NCBI RefSeq assembly: GCF_030547685.1
Contig: NZ_JAUOQM010000049.1
Coordinates: 1-64,000 of the forward strand
Direction of reading: 5' to 3'
From: Gilvimarinus sp. 2_MG-2023
GTDB lineage: Bacteria; Pseudomonadota; Gammaproteobacteria; Pseudomonadales; Cellvibrionaceae
DNA: 64,000 nt
This document shows, piece after piece, positions 44,502 through 54,329 of this stretch (positions within the stretch are counted from its first letter, which is position 1; each line of letters opens with the position of its first letter). The position numbers and the translations under genes were made by a program. The notes below the pieces were generated by a model, which saw only the letters and a program-made list of their open reading frames with translations, was not told where the DNA came from and did no database searches.

Positions 44502-46058
44502 ATGGATCGACAATTAAAATCAATCTGCATACTCGGCGGCGGAACAGCCGGCTGGATGACAGCGGCCGCATTATCCCATCACTACAAAAATTCCAACATT
44601 TCCATTTTACTGATTGAGTCCGAGCAAATAGGCACCATCGGTGTTGGCGAAGCGACCATCCCACACATTCGACATTTTAATGCCATGTTGGGCATTCCCG
44701 AAAACGAGTTCATAAAACAAACCCAAGCGACTTATAAATTAGGTATAGAATTTCAAAATTGGGGTTCGTTACACCATTGCTACATGCATCCGTTTGGTGT
44801 TTATGGACAAGACATTGGCCCTGTGGAATTCCACAAAGCATGGGCTTTTTCGAGATTAAACGGCGGCACAAGTTCTTTATTTGATTTCTCATCCTCAATC
44901 GCTATGGCAAAAGAAAGACGCTTTGCCTTTCCAAACATAAAATCAAACACGTTGGATTCACGCTACTCCTACGCTTTTCATTTTGATGCCAGCCTCTATG
45001 CCCAACTGCTTAGAAAGTTTTCAGAAGATAACGGGGTTAAACGTATCGAAGGCAAGGTTAATCACATCCATAAAAACGAAAAAAGTGGTGAGATTTCTAG
45101 TCTAACATTAGCAAACGAGGCATCCGTTAGCGCAGATTTTTTTATTGACTGCAGTGGATTTAAATCACTATTGATAGGAGAAAGCCTCGGTGAAAAATTT
45201 GACAGCTGGAGTCAATGGCTACTGACTGATAGCGCAATTGCGATGCCAAGCAAAAATGAAAAAACCAACCCAAGACCCTACACCATCTCTAGAGCCAATG
45301 ATGCCGGCTGGTACTGGTCTATCCCATTAAAAAGCAGAGTGGGAAATGGCAATGTCTATTCAGCAAGCTTTACTAGCGACGAAAAAGCGCACGACTCACT
45401 GATTCAATATATAGAAGGCGACATTCTAGGTGACGGACGTGTAATTCGGTTTACCCCGGGCCGAAGGAAAAAAAGCTGGGTGAAAAATTGCGTGGCTATT
45501 GGCTTATCATCCGGGTTCTTGGAGCCTTTAGAATCAACCAGTTTATATTTAATTCAAGTGGCCATCATGAAACTACTCGAACTCATGCCAGTTGATCAAC
45601 ACTACGAACATTTAAAACATGAATTTAACCATGCCATCTCATTTGAATATGAAAAAATTCGTGACTTTATTATACTGCACTACAAGTTAACACAAAGAGA
45701 AGATACCGAGTTTTGGCAATACTGCAAAAATATGACCATTCCTGGGTCACTGCAGAACAGAATTGATTTATTTAAGGAAAATGCCTATATCAATGATGAT
45801 AGACGAGGCCTTTTTTTAACCGCAAGTTGGCTATCAGTTATGGTTGGGCAAGGGCTTATGCCGAAGTATTCTGGCATAGAGGCCGAATCTTTACAGACGG
45901 ATAAGCTCAATGGTTATTTAGAAGAAATGAAAGCCTATATTGCAAAAGAGGCCAGCACCAAGCCCTACCACATCGACACATTAAATCAAACGGTAAAAAA
46001 CACTAACCTGAGGGATACTCCACCCTCTAGCATGAGTTTTTATTCTACTTCTTCTTAA
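44502..46058 (+). CDS. Tryptophan-halogenase-family flavin enzyme
   Basis: 518 aa. FAD-binding ILGGGTAGWMTAAAL (10-24) and TIGVGEATIPHI start it. K79 in QATYKLGIEF is at the position of the catalytic lysine of PrnA/RebH. The halogenase hallmark WxWxIP is present as W270-Y-W272-S-I-P. True members chlorinate or brominate tryptophan with FADH2; those next to TonB receptors in sugar loci have unknown substrates. The ATG 44502 start follows a GAGG-like site (AATGAGGTAGCC). A second full copy lies at 47560. Confidence 0.9.
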   Translation: MDRQLKSICILGGGTAGWMTAAALSHHYKNSNISILLIESEQIGTIGVGEATIPHIRHFNAMLGIPENEFIKQTQATYKLGIEFQNWGSLHHCYMHPFGVYGQDIGPVEFHKAWAFSRLNGGTSSLFDFSSSIAMAKERRFAFPNIKSNTLDSRYSYAFHFDASLYAQLLRKFSEDNGVKRIEGKVNHIHKNEKSGEISSLTLANEASVSADFFIDCSGFKSLLIGESLGEKFDSWSQWLLTDSAIAMPSKNEKTNPRPYTISRANDAGWYWSIPLKSRVGNGNVYSASFTSDEKAHDSLIQYIEGDILGDGRVIRFTPGRRKKSWVKNCVAIGLSSGFLEPLESTSLYLIQVAIMKLLELMPVDQHYEHLKHEFNHAISFEYEKIRDFIILHYKLTQREDTEFWQYCKNMTIPGSLQNRIDLFKENAYINDDRRGLFLTASWLSVMVGQGLMPKYSGIEAESLQTDKLNGYLEEMKAYIAKEASTKPYHIDTLNQTVKNTNLRDTPPSSMSFYSTSS

Positions 46059-46078
46059 TGGTATAGATTTAAATCCCA

Positions 46079-47563
46079 ATGACTCCAGATATCAATATGA
46101 CAAAAAATATCGCCATCATAGGAAGCGGAATACCGTTATTTTTAACCGCATTGTATATTGAGAGAACCACACGGGGATTAGCCTATAACATTAATATCTA
46201 TGAAACGACAGGTGCAAGCTCAAACAATCATTATTCGGCACAGAAATTCTCCCTGTCACCCGATGTTAGAAACTTCCACAAATATTTAGAATTCTCGGAA
46301 AATGATTTCTTCTCTAAGGTAAAGCCAGGCTTTTCTTTAGGGCAAACGTATTTCGGCTGGACAAAAAAACCTTACCATTTAAGCTTTTCAAACAAATCAT
46401 TTCAGCTACTAGGGCAAGAGATTCATACGGTATTTCAGCACTTAACCAACAACAAGCAAGACTTAACCTTCGACCAGCTGTGTATCGGCGGGCATTTAAG
46501 TCAACTCTCGCGCTTTACGCCACCATCGGCTCATAAAAATTCACTTTTTCACGTCATTAATTATGGATACAGTGTCAGCGAAGATCGTTACCTTGACTAT
46601 TTAAAGGAAAAACTACTGCACATCAATACAACCTCCTCCCATTTAACGTATCAAACATCAACTGACGACTTTGACACACTATCCAAAGACCGAGATTTAG
46701 TTATAGACGTACGAACGGAATGTGTCGATGTACAGAAAGATCAAAATGACGGCCAACTATACCGTCACAATCTTTGTGTTGATATTGATTTAAACATGGC
46801 ATCAAGTAAAATAATTCGATCCGATGGCAATTTGATTAAACTGGTAAGCACTGACACTGAAACAGGTATTGCTTTGTATAACAAAAAAGCAACGCTATCG
46901 AAAAACGACCTCCACTTGCTTGCCGCAGAAGCTCCAGAATTAGAATTAGAGGGTGCAATTTTCAACAAAATCCTTAATTCCGAACAAACCCAAAAAATCA
47001 CCTCGAACGAAACCTCATTAGATGTATGGAACGACAACATCATCAATTTAAAACGTTTAAACGGTTTATCTACAGGACTGTATTATGATCGATTCTGGCT
47101 ATTAAGGCTGGCTCTAATTGAGCTCAAAAAGCATTGGCCTAACAATGCCCGAACCCCATCGATAGCAGATCACTATAATGCTATTATGTCTGAATATGCC
47201 GAAGAGCTTGACTTCATTGATCACTTACATTTTCATAACAATAGCTCTGAAAACACTCAACTAAAGACACTCATTGCTACCCACTCAAGGGGAGGAGCCT
47301 TGATCGAGCTCTACCAAGAAGAAGGTCGACTCCCACAAGTTGCATTGCGCAGCATGGATGGCGACAAAATTTTTAGCTTGCTTCAGGCTCTAGCGATCAA
47401 TAATAAAAAAACATCGCATTACAAATTTAACATCGATAAAAATGCTTTAATAAAAGAGCTTTTTACAATATCAGAATCATTCAAAACAGCGGCCCTAAAA
47501 GCACCCACAATCAAGACCTACAAACAACAATTAAAATCGAAGTCGACGGAACAATCATTATGA
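46079..47563 (+). CDS. Divergent halogenase-family protein lacking catalytic motifs
   Basis: 494 aa placed between two intact halogenase genes. N-terminal IAIIGSGIPLFLTALYIERT keeps the nucleotide-binding GxG fold. The catalytic lysine region reads KPGFSLGQTYFGWTKKPYH and no WxWxIP is found, so it is probably not a halogenase in its own right. It shares general length and the late helical region (LRLALIELKKHWPN) with its neighbours. ATG 46079 or 46097 may be used; neither has a clear ribosome site. It overlaps the next start by 4 bases, so it must act with it: a partner, scaffold or reductase-like subunit are possible. Confidence 0.7.
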   Translation: MTPDINMTKNIAIIGSGIPLFLTALYIERTTRGLAYNINIYETTGASSNNHYSAQKFSLSPDVRNFHKYLEFSENDFFSKVKPGFSLGQTYFGWTKKPYHLSFSNKSFQLLGQEIHTVFQHLTNNKQDLTFDQLCIGGHLSQLSRFTPPSAHKNSLFHVINYGYSVSEDRYLDYLKEKLLHINTTSSHLTYQTSTDDFDTLSKDRDLVIDVRTECVDVQKDQNDGQLYRHNLCVDIDLNMASSKIIRSDGNLIKLVSTDTETGIALYNKKATLSKNDLHLLAAEAPELELEGAIFNKILNSEQTQKITSNETSLDVWNDNIINLKRLNGLSTGLYYDRFWLLRLALIELKKHWPNNARTPSIADHYNAIMSEYAEELDFIDHLHFHNNSSENTQLKTLIATHSRGGALIELYQEEGRLPQVALRSMDGDKIFSLLQALAINNKKTSHYKFNIDKNALIKELFTISESFKTAALKAPTIKTYKQQLKSKSTEQSL

Positions 47564-49092
47564 GCGCATCAAAACAAGAATCAACCGGCCAACCGATAAA
47601 AAAGATTGTCATTCTTGGCGGAGGCACTGCCGGCTGGATGACCGCTGCGGCCTTAAGCAAGGTATTTGGGGCAGGATTTTGTGAGATCGAATTGGTAGAG
47701 TCCGATTCAATTGGTACCGTTGGCGTCGGCGAGGCCACCATCCCTCAAATCAATTTGTTTAATGCCGTCTTAGGCCTAGATGAAAATAAGTTTATTAAAG
47801 ACACCAAAGCGACCTTCAAGCTTGGTATCGAGTTTGCAGACTGGGGGAAAATCGGCGACTCTTATATTCATCCTTTTGCTGAGTATGGCACGCAAATAGA
47901 CAACTTACCTTTCTATCACTACTGGAAGAGATTACAGCTTTTAGGCAAAGGCTCCGACCTTGGTGATTACTCTTTAAATGTGCAAGCTGCTTACAACAAC
48001 TTATTTATGCGGCCCACGACATTAAAAAACTCACCTTTATCTAAAATTGCTTACGCTTTTCATTTTGATGCAGGGCTTTATGCAAAAACGCTACGTGAAT
48101 ACGCCGAACAAAGAAATGTAAAACGCACGGAAGGATTGGTTAAAGATGTCAAACAAGACCCAGACAACGGCTTTATCACAGAACTACATCTCAAGGATGG
48201 TGGCGTTGTGTCAGGTGATTTCTTTATTGACTGCAGCGGGTTTAAGGGCTTGCTTATCGAGAAAGTACTTAAAACCGGATTCGACGATTGGTCTTCCGAT
48301 CTACCCTGCAATAGCGCCGTAACTGTTGCCAGCGAAAGGTTAGACCCTTTGCCTTCTTACACTCAATCTACGGCTCACGAGGCGGGCTGGCGCTGGAGAA
48401 TACCTTTACAGCATCGTACCGGAAATGGTTACGTTTACTGTGATAAATTTATTGATGACGACAAAGCCGCTGACACCTTGCTACAAAACATTAACGGAAA
48501 GCCGTTAAATGAGCCCCGACTACTGAAATTCACCACAGGAAAACGAAAGAAATTTTGGGTGAAAAATTGTCTGGCTATCGGCCTATCATCGGGGTTTTTA
48601 GAACCCTTGGAATCGACAAGTATTCACTTTGTACAATCGGCCATTTCCAAGCTCTTAGGTTTATTCCCCACCAAAGACTTCGATCCGATTGTTATCAATA
48701 AATTCAACCAACAATTAGAAGAAGATTTCTTAGGCGTAAAAGATTTTCTAGTGCTCCACTACAACGCCACTGAACGCAACGATTCCGAGTTTTGGCGCTA
48801 TTGTCAAAACATGCCTATTTCAGACAACCTAAAAGAAAAAATAGCACTCTACAAAAGTGGTTGCAGAGTTTATCGTGAAAATAACGAATTATTCGGCGAC
48901 ACAAGCTGGGTGGGTGTAATGGAAGGACAAGGTATAAGCGCTTATGGTTACAATCCAATCGTTGATGCCTTATCAGAACAAGAGCTTGAAAACAAAGTCA
49001 ACGGCATAAAAAGAGTGATCGACAAATGTCTAACCGCCATGGGCTCTCACGCAGACTATGTAGAAGAAATCTGTAAATCCGTTAAAGACTAA
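47560..49092 (+). CDS. Tryptophan-halogenase-family flavin enzyme, second copy
   Basis: 510 aa, close to the 44502 product. ILGGGTAGWMTAAALSKVFG gives the FAD site; K87 in KATFKLGIEF is the conserved lysine; W277-R-W279-R-I-P gives the WxWxIP hallmark. VKNCLAIGLSSGFLEPLESTSIHFVQSAI is nearly identical to the first copy, showing gene duplication. It overlaps the 494-aa gene by 4 bases. A bidirectional hairpin (49171-49204) ends the block. The natural substrate cannot be told from sequence. Confidence 0.9.
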   Translation: MSASKQESTGQPIKKIVILGGGTAGWMTAAALSKVFGAGFCEIELVESDSIGTVGVGEATIPQINLFNAVLGLDENKFIKDTKATFKLGIEFADWGKIGDSYIHPFAEYGTQIDNLPFYHYWKRLQLLGKGSDLGDYSLNVQAAYNNLFMRPTTLKNSPLSKIAYAFHFDAGLYAKTLREYAEQRNVKRTEGLVKDVKQDPDNGFITELHLKDGGVVSGDFFIDCSGFKGLLIEKVLKTGFDDWSSDLPCNSAVTVASERLDPLPSYTQSTAHEAGWRWRIPLQHRTGNGYVYCDKFIDDDKAADTLLQNINGKPLNEPRLLKFTTGKRKKFWVKNCLAIGLSSGFLEPLESTSIHFVQSAISKLLGLFPTKDFDPIVINKFNQQLEEDFLGVKDFLVLHYNATERNDSEFWRYCQNMPISDNLKEKIALYKSGCRVYRENNELFGDTSWVGVMEGQGISAYGYNPIVDALSEQELENKVNGIKRVIDKCLTAMGSHADYVEEICKSVKD

Positions 49093-49170
49093 TCGTTGGT
49101 GTTTGCATTAAATTCAACACTGCGGTGGCGATAACACTTGCATATCTCCCCATGCCAAGGGCAACCATAA

Positions 49171-49204
49171 TACAGGCACAACCGCTAAAGCGACTGTGCC
49201 TGTA
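49171..49204. terminator. Bidirectional hairpin between the halogenase block and the PL7 gene
   Basis: TACAGGCACA pairs with TGTGCCTGTA (10 bp); a second short stem CGCT/AGCG lies in the loop. The convergent genes end at 49092 and 49228. Confidence 0.75.
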
Positions 49205-49227
49205 CACTTGAGATACGCTAAAAGATT

Positions 49228-50376
49228 TTACTCGTTTGAGTCGAGCTGGATATCGTAGAAGCTGACACTGGCGTAGTGACCATCTTTTTTGTCTTGCTCC
49301 CAGTCACCACTACCGGCACAACCGGCGTACCACATGCCTTTGGCCTCTTTAACGCTGCATTGATTGTAAGCGCCAGCCTTAAAAAAGAACCAGTCGCCGG
49401 TGTAACCGTTGGGGTGGTCTTTTTCATCGACCTTGCCATTGGCATCGACGTTATTGGACAAATCAATTTTATACTCAACCGTATCGCGGCCTTCGGCGCT
49501 AAAGGTCAGGTGCATGATATTTTCTTGCACATCGACTTTATAGCTAAAGTCTTCACCGAGTGCGATACCTTCCTCCATTGGGTTGGCGTCGTTCTCCCAA
49601 GTGTTGCCCCATACCGGATAGGCAATATCGGTGCGGTTTGGATCTTCTTTGGCAAGATTTCGCTCGTAGGTCCAAAAAACGGAACCTGTGTCGTGTTTAG
49701 GCCACTTTTTATAGTAAATTTTGAGCGGCTCATTGCCACCACCGTAGCCTTCACCTTGTTCCATTAGCGCGCTGTCTTTACCGGCATGAATTTGCCCTAC
49801 CACCACCGAGTAAGCTGGCGGCTTTTGCGGCAGTTTTGCTTCTACTGCTACATGGTTGACTTTCAAGTGTGCCGATAACGTTCCACCAATCGAGCCAAAC
49901 TCGCTTGCCTTAGGGTTACTGGCTAGCGCAAAGTTATTGCCGGGCGCCTTGCTTTTTGACAACGAGGGGTTTACCACTTGATGCAACTCACTGCGAGTGT
50001 TAGACGAGTTAGGCGTTGTGGTGGCGCGATTTGGCGCCGCGAACGTCACCAGGCCGTCTTGGGCGTAAAAGAACTCAGGGTGCACAAAACCCTGCAACTG
50101 GGCGGGGCTAAAGCCATCGACCTTGCCATCGCCGTCTTCATCCAGAGGTAGGGTGATTTTCCAGTGGGATAGGTCGATCACTGACGAAGGCGCCTCTTTA
50201 GCGGCCTCTGGGCTGGTAACACTGGAACTCGCAGCTACTGAGCTGGGTGAGGCCATCACCGCTGCGGTGTCGGTCGCAGCCTCGGGCGCACTTGTATTGG
50301 GCTCGTTGTCGGGCTGACAACCAGCAGCTGCCGCGATCGCAACGACAAGCAATGATTTTTTGGCTAGACAGGTCAT
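49228..50376 (-). CDS. Lipoprotein of polysaccharide lyase family 7 (alginate lyase)
   Basis: 382 aa from ATG 50376 (an in-frame GTG at 50382 is possible). A lipobox AAAGC anchors it; a short S/A-rich linker follows. The PL7 hallmarks are all present: RSELHQ, VVGQIHAG and FFKAGAYNQC (usual YFKAGxYxQ). PL7 enzymes split alginate by beta-elimination. The catalytic His is that of QIH and the Tyr that of the KAGAY motif. It would sit on the cell surface or in the periplasm. It lies downstream of xylA on the same strand, after a 374-bp gap, so co-transcription is unclear. Confidence 0.9.
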   Translation of the reverse strand: MTCLAKKSLLVVAIAAAAGCQPDNEPNTSAPEAATDTAAVMASPSSVAASSSVTSPEAAKEAPSSVIDLSHWKITLPLDEDGDGKVDGFSPAQLQGFVHPEFFYAQDGLVTFAAPNRATTTPNSSNTRSELHQVVNPSLSKSKAPGNNFALASNPKASEFGSIGGTLSAHLKVNHVAVEAKLPQKPPAYSVVVGQIHAGKDSALMEQGEGYGGGNEPLKIYYKKWPKHDTGSVFWTYERNLAKEDPNRTDIAYPVWGNTWENDANPMEEGIALGEDFSYKVDVQENIMHLTFSAEGRDTVEYKIDLSNNVDANGKVDEKDHPNGYTGDWFFFKAGAYNQCSVKEAKGMWYAGCAGSGDWEQDKKDGHYASVSFYDIQLDSNE

Positions 50377-50750
50377 AAACACACCATTTCGATTATTAAT
50401 ATGTCACTGCGCGTTTTCAGCAGCAAATGTAGCCCCGGTAATATAAAGCTCTGAGCCCTTCCCTTCAACAGAGTAACGCTAAGCGATCCCAAAACCCTAT
50501 ACACGCCATCAGGCTAGCCCCGACATTAGCCGATACGAGATGGCAAAGCCACCTTCAATACAAACCATAGATGCTGCGCCCGTAAACAGAGCAATAAACG
50601 CCGATGAGCTCGCAAAGCGTGGGATAGTCAGTAATGTGAGGCTAAGGGAAACCAGGGGGATTGACACGAGGGGAAATTCAATTCGGGAAAGCCACCCCAA
50701 CCCTCGCGGCAATGCGCGCGAGCTAGGGCTTAGTGCTTAGTGCTTAGTGC
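50377..50750. other. Gene-free stretch between xylA and the PL7 gene
   Basis: No gene seen. A short heptamer tandem repeat GCTTAGT (three copies) ends at the xylA stop (about 50729-50752). The rest should contain the PL7 promoter. Confidence 0.55.
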
Positions 50751-52082
50751 TTAACGAATATAACGATTGATAATGTTTTCGTACAACTCTTGCTGACCGC
50801 TGATTTGCGCAGGCTCGCCATTGCTGTTACCAAGCGCTGCCAACGCTTCGAGGCTCAGATCACCAGCTTCGAATTTGGCGCCTTCACCGGCATCGAAGCT
50901 AGCGTAACGGGCTTTGCGCATGGTCTCTAAGTTAGATTTTTGCAATAAATCATCGGCAATAATCAACGCGCGGGCAAACACATCCATACCGCCAATATGG
51001 CCGTGAAAAGTATCGGTCAAATCGGTCGAGTTACGACGGCGCTTGGCATCGAAGTTAACACCGCCACCGGCCCAGCCACCGGCACGTAATACCACCAGCA
51101 TCATTTCTACGGTTTCAGTAATGTTGTAGGGGAACTGGTCGGTATCCCACTGGTTTTGGTAGTCGCCGCGGTTAGCATCAATGGAGCCCAGCATGCCGGC
51201 GTTAGCCGCCACTTGCATTTCGTGGTCCATGGTGTGACTGGCCAACGTGGCGTGGTTGGTTTCGATGTTTAATTTAAAGTCTTTGTCTAAATCGTGGTGA
51301 CGCAAAAAACCAATAACGGTTTCGCTGTCGAAATCGTATTGATGCTTGGAGGGCTCCATCGGTTTGGGTTCAATTAAAAAGTTGCCGGTAAAACCATTGG
51401 CTCGGCCGTAATCGCGGGCCATGGTTAAAAAACGGGCCATGTGTTCTTGCTCGCGACCGATGTCGGAGTTAAGCAGACTCATATAACCTTCACGCCCCCC
51501 CCAGAACACATAGTTTTCACCGCCGAGCGCAATGGTGGCATCGATGGCATCTTTTAATTGCGCACCGGCAAAAGCGACAACATTAAAATCAGGATTGGTG
51601 GAGGCGCCGTTCATAAAGCGCGGGTTGCTAAACAAGTTGGCCGTACCCCACAGCAACTTCATGCCCGAGGCTGCTTGTTTTTCTTTGGCCCACTCGGTCC
51701 ACTGTTGTAAACGCTGCTGAGTTTGCGCGCGGCTGTCGCCCTCTTCAATCACATCCACATCGTGAAAGCAGTAAAACGGGGTGCCAATTTTGGTGAAAAA
51801 TTCAAACGCGGCATCCAGCTTCATGCGTGCGCGAGCATCGGCATCTTTGCCCTCGTTCCAAGGAAACTGCAGCGGCCCCGGACCAAACGGATCGTGACCC
51901 GCGCCACAAAAGGTATGCCAGTAACAGGTAGCAAAACGCAAATGCTCTTTTAAGGTTTTACCGGCCACCACACGATTTTCGTCGTACCACTTAAACGCTA
52001 GTGGGTTATCCGACTCGGGGCCTTCGTAGGTAATTTTACCTACACCTTTAAAATATTCTTTGTCGCCGATGAGTACACTCAT
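50751..52082 (-). CDS. xylA: Xylose isomerase
   Basis: 443 aa, full length. Converts D-xylose to D-xylulose. [15 protein letters not shown], then [13 protein letters not shown] (catalytic H with D), [26 protein letters not shown] and [20 protein letters not shown] (metal sites) mark the class II enzyme. ATG 52082 start. It follows xylB on the same strand with 128 bp between, so they form the xylose pair. Expression control is probably at the xylB promoter. Confidence 0.97.
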   Translation of the reverse strand: MSVLIGDKEYFKGVGKITYEGPESDNPLAFKWYDENRVVAGKTLKEHLRFATCYWHTFCGAGHDPFGPGPLQFPWNEGKDADARARMKLDAAFEFFTKIGTPFYCFHDVDVIEEGDSRAQTQQRLQQWTEWAKEKQAASGMKLLWGTANLFSNPRFMNGASTNPDFNVVAFAGAQLKDAIDATIALGGENYVFWGGREGYMSLLNSDIGREQEHMARFLTMARDYGRANGFTGNFLIEPKPMEPSKHQYDFDSETVIGFLRHHDLDKDFKLNIETNHATLASHTMDHEMQVAANAGMLGSIDANRGDYQNQWDTDQFPYNITETVEMMLVVLRAGGWAGGGVNFDAKRRRNSTDLTDTFHGHIGGMDVFARALIIADDLLQKSNLETMRKARYASFDAGEGAKFEAGDLSLEALAALGNSNGEPAQISGQQELYENIINRYIR

Positions 52083-52210
52083 ATCAAATCACCTTGGTAA
52101 AATCCGCAGCCAACTCGCGCAGCCGCTCGGTCTGTGTATAGTCAAAATCATTACATTAGGTTTAAGCGCTACGCACTAAACGCGCAGCACCTCATTTGCT
52201 TTTTTTGCCA

Positions 52211-53692
52211 TTACGCCACGGGTAGTTGTTCCTGCCAGTGCTGGTATGCCGCTTGGTATTGCTCGGCCTGTGCGGCATCGGGCTCGATTACATCAATACA
52301 CTTAAGGCCTGCAAACGCCTCATTGGCACTGGCGTAGTAAGCGCTACCCAAGGCCGCGCCGCGCGCCGCACCGGCCGCGCCATCGGTATCGTAAATCTCT
52401 ATCGCCGCTTGGGTGGTGCTGGCAAAGGTGTGAGCAAACACACCGCTTAAAAACATATTGCCCTTGGCAACTTTAATCACCTCGCAGCTGCCACCAATGC
52501 TCTTCAACACATCGAAGCCTTGGTTTAGGGCAAACACAATGCCCTCTTGCGCCGCGCGCACCATATGGCCTAAGCCGTGACGGTTAAAATCGATATGGCG
52601 AATATGGGCGCCCAAATTCTGATTTTGAAAAATACGCTCGGCGCCATTGCCAAAGGGATGAAACACCAAACCTTCACTGCCAATAGGCACCTTAGCGGCC
52701 AGCTCATTAAGCAGTGGGTAGCTAACCTCGCCGCCGGTAGCGAGCATTTTCCGTAACCAGCTGTACAACCGGCCGGTGCCATTGACACACACCAGCACGC
52801 CGTTACGCCGCTGCGCTTCGCTATCGGTGACATGGACAAACGTATTCACCCGCGATTGCCGATCGGCAACGTTGTGCTCCGTCACCCCATAAATAACACC
52901 GGAGGTGCCGGCGGTAGCCGCCACTTCACCAGGCTCGCGCACATTCAAGCTAAATGCATTATTGGGTTGGTCGCCGGCGCGGTAACTGATTTTTACCCCA
53001 GATTTAAGCCCCAGCTGCGCTGCCACCGCATCGCTAACCACTCCTTGCTCGCCAATATTGGGGACCCGTGCGGGCAGTAACGCGGCGGGTATTTGCCAGT
53101 GATCCAGTAAGGTTTGTGCGGGCGCTCGCTCGCGGTAATCCCAAAAGGTGCCTTCCGATAAACCGGAGGCGGTAGTCGTCACCTGACCCGATAAACGCAT
53201 GGCGATATAATCGCCGGGCAGCATCACCTTATCTATTCGGGTAAACAATTTGGGCTGATTTTCTTGTACCCAGCGCAATTTGGCCGCCGTAAAATTGCCC
53301 GGTGAATTGAGCAAGTGGCCAAAACAATAATCGTCACCAAGTTCCGTTAATGCGGCATCGCCGTATGGCACGGCTCGGCTGTCACACCAAATAATTGAGG
53401 GGCGCAATACCTGTTGCTGATCATCCACCAGCACCAGACCGTGCATTTGGTAGGAAATACCAATCGCCTCAATGTGTTTTAAATCAATGTCGGTAGTGGC
53501 GGCTATTTTTGCCAAACCCTGTTCCACACAGTGCCACCAGGTGTCGGGGTCCTGCTCGGCAAAGCCCGCTTGGGGGCTGCTGATCTCAAGTTCGGTATCG
53601 GGATATGCAACAGCGGCGAGGGTTCGCCCCGACTCGCCATCAAGTACCGCAAGTTTGGTGGATGAACTGCCTATATCGAGTCCGAGAAACAT
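52211..53692 (-). CDS. xylB: Xylulokinase
   Basis: 493 aa, FGGY kinase family. Phosphorylates D-xylulose before the pentose-phosphate pathway. FLGLDIGSSSTKLAVLD is the phosphate-binding start; YQMHGLVLVDDQQQVLRPSIIWCDSRA is the xylulokinase-specific sugar part; GTSGVIYGVTEH (adenosine/phosphate-2) and LVFHPFGNGAERI follow. Complete. Upstream region carries a 15-base motif, CTGATATTTCAATAT (54027-54041), shared with the upstream region of the beta-helix gene (57619-57633). Confidence 0.97.
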   Translation of the reverse strand: MFLGLDIGSSSTKLAVLDGESGRTLAAVAYPDTELEISSPQAGFAEQDPDTWWHCVEQGLAKIAATTDIDLKHIEAIGISYQMHGLVLVDDQQQVLRPSIIWCDSRAVPYGDAALTELGDDYCFGHLLNSPGNFTAAKLRWVQENQPKLFTRIDKVMLPGDYIAMRLSGQVTTTASGLSEGTFWDYRERAPAQTLLDHWQIPAALLPARVPNIGEQGVVSDAVAAQLGLKSGVKISYRAGDQPNNAFSLNVREPGEVAATAGTSGVIYGVTEHNVADRQSRVNTFVHVTDSEAQRRNGVLVCVNGTGRLYSWLRKMLATGGEVSYPLLNELAAKVPIGSEGLVFHPFGNGAERIFQNQNLGAHIRHIDFNRHGLGHMVRAAQEGIVFALNQGFDVLKSIGGSCEVIKVAKGNMFLSGVFAHTFASTTQAAIEIYDTDGAAGAARGAALGSAYYASANEAFAGLKCIDVIEPDAAQAEQYQAAYQHWQEQLPVA

Positions 53693-54026
53693 AGTGGCCT
53701 ACCCGTTATTATCGTGCTGTACATCTAGCGGTGATCAGGTGGTAAATCTACCGCGCGAACGCCCTCATCTGCCCTATAGCCGCCAGACAAATAAGCCCAA
53801 TGCTCGGCTGTTGGAGGCACTGATACCTGCCAACGACACACCGCAGATGACAACACTACTATTGCCTAACGAAGCCCCTGCGGGGCCCGCCAAGTACTGA
53901 ATAAAAAGAGGCTTCGACAGGAGAGTCACAAGCCCAAAGTCTAGCGTACACAGAGGTTGCTAGCGAACGACAATTCAGAACAAGCTGGCGATACACACCA
54001 ACCTTATAAAATCTCTACATACTAAT

Positions 54027-54041
54027 CTGATATTTCAATAT
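54027..54041. promoter_or_regulatory. Motif shared between xylB and beta-helix gene upstream regions
   Basis: CTGATATTTCAATAT is identical at 54027-54041 and 57619-57633. Nearby CTTATAAAATCT also recurs (54003-54014; 57648-57659). A shorter CTGATATTT occurs upstream of the GntR gene at 58723-58731. A common sugar-regulator site is inferred. Confidence 0.5.
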
Positions 54042-54274
54042 AGCAATATTAATATTTTATAGATAGAAAAGTCAAGCATAGGAATGTTTATTCAAATCCA
54101 CCTCGCCTATCATCATATGCTGCGCACGAGCCACGAACGAACTTACAGCACTGGCAACAAACTTGAGACGGGTGATAGTTGCAAAGAGGTAAAAATCGGC
54201 ATGGCTTGCCTGGCACTAAAACTGAACTCGGGAGAACAAGAGCGAATTGCGCTGTTAGCGACCGGAGCTGACAT

Positions 54275-54302
54275 AAAAAAGGGCCTCACAAACGTGAAGC
54301 CC
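54275..54302 (-). terminator. Terminator of the beta-helix lipoprotein gene
   Basis: On the minus strand GGGCTTCAC pairs with GTGAGGCCC (one mismatch) and is followed by TTTTTT (complement of 54275-54280). It lies 28 bp past the stop. Confidence 0.8.
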
Positions 54303-54329
54303 AAAGCCCATGTTACGAAAAAGGAAGTC

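Larger units (their letters stand above)
53693..54329. other. Gene-free stretch upstream of xylB
   Basis: Contains the shared CTGATATTTCAATAT motif (54027-54041), CTTATAAAATCT (54003-54014), and the terminator of the beta-helix gene. A frame at 54084-54353 is not believable (overlaps the terminator). Confidence 0.6.
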
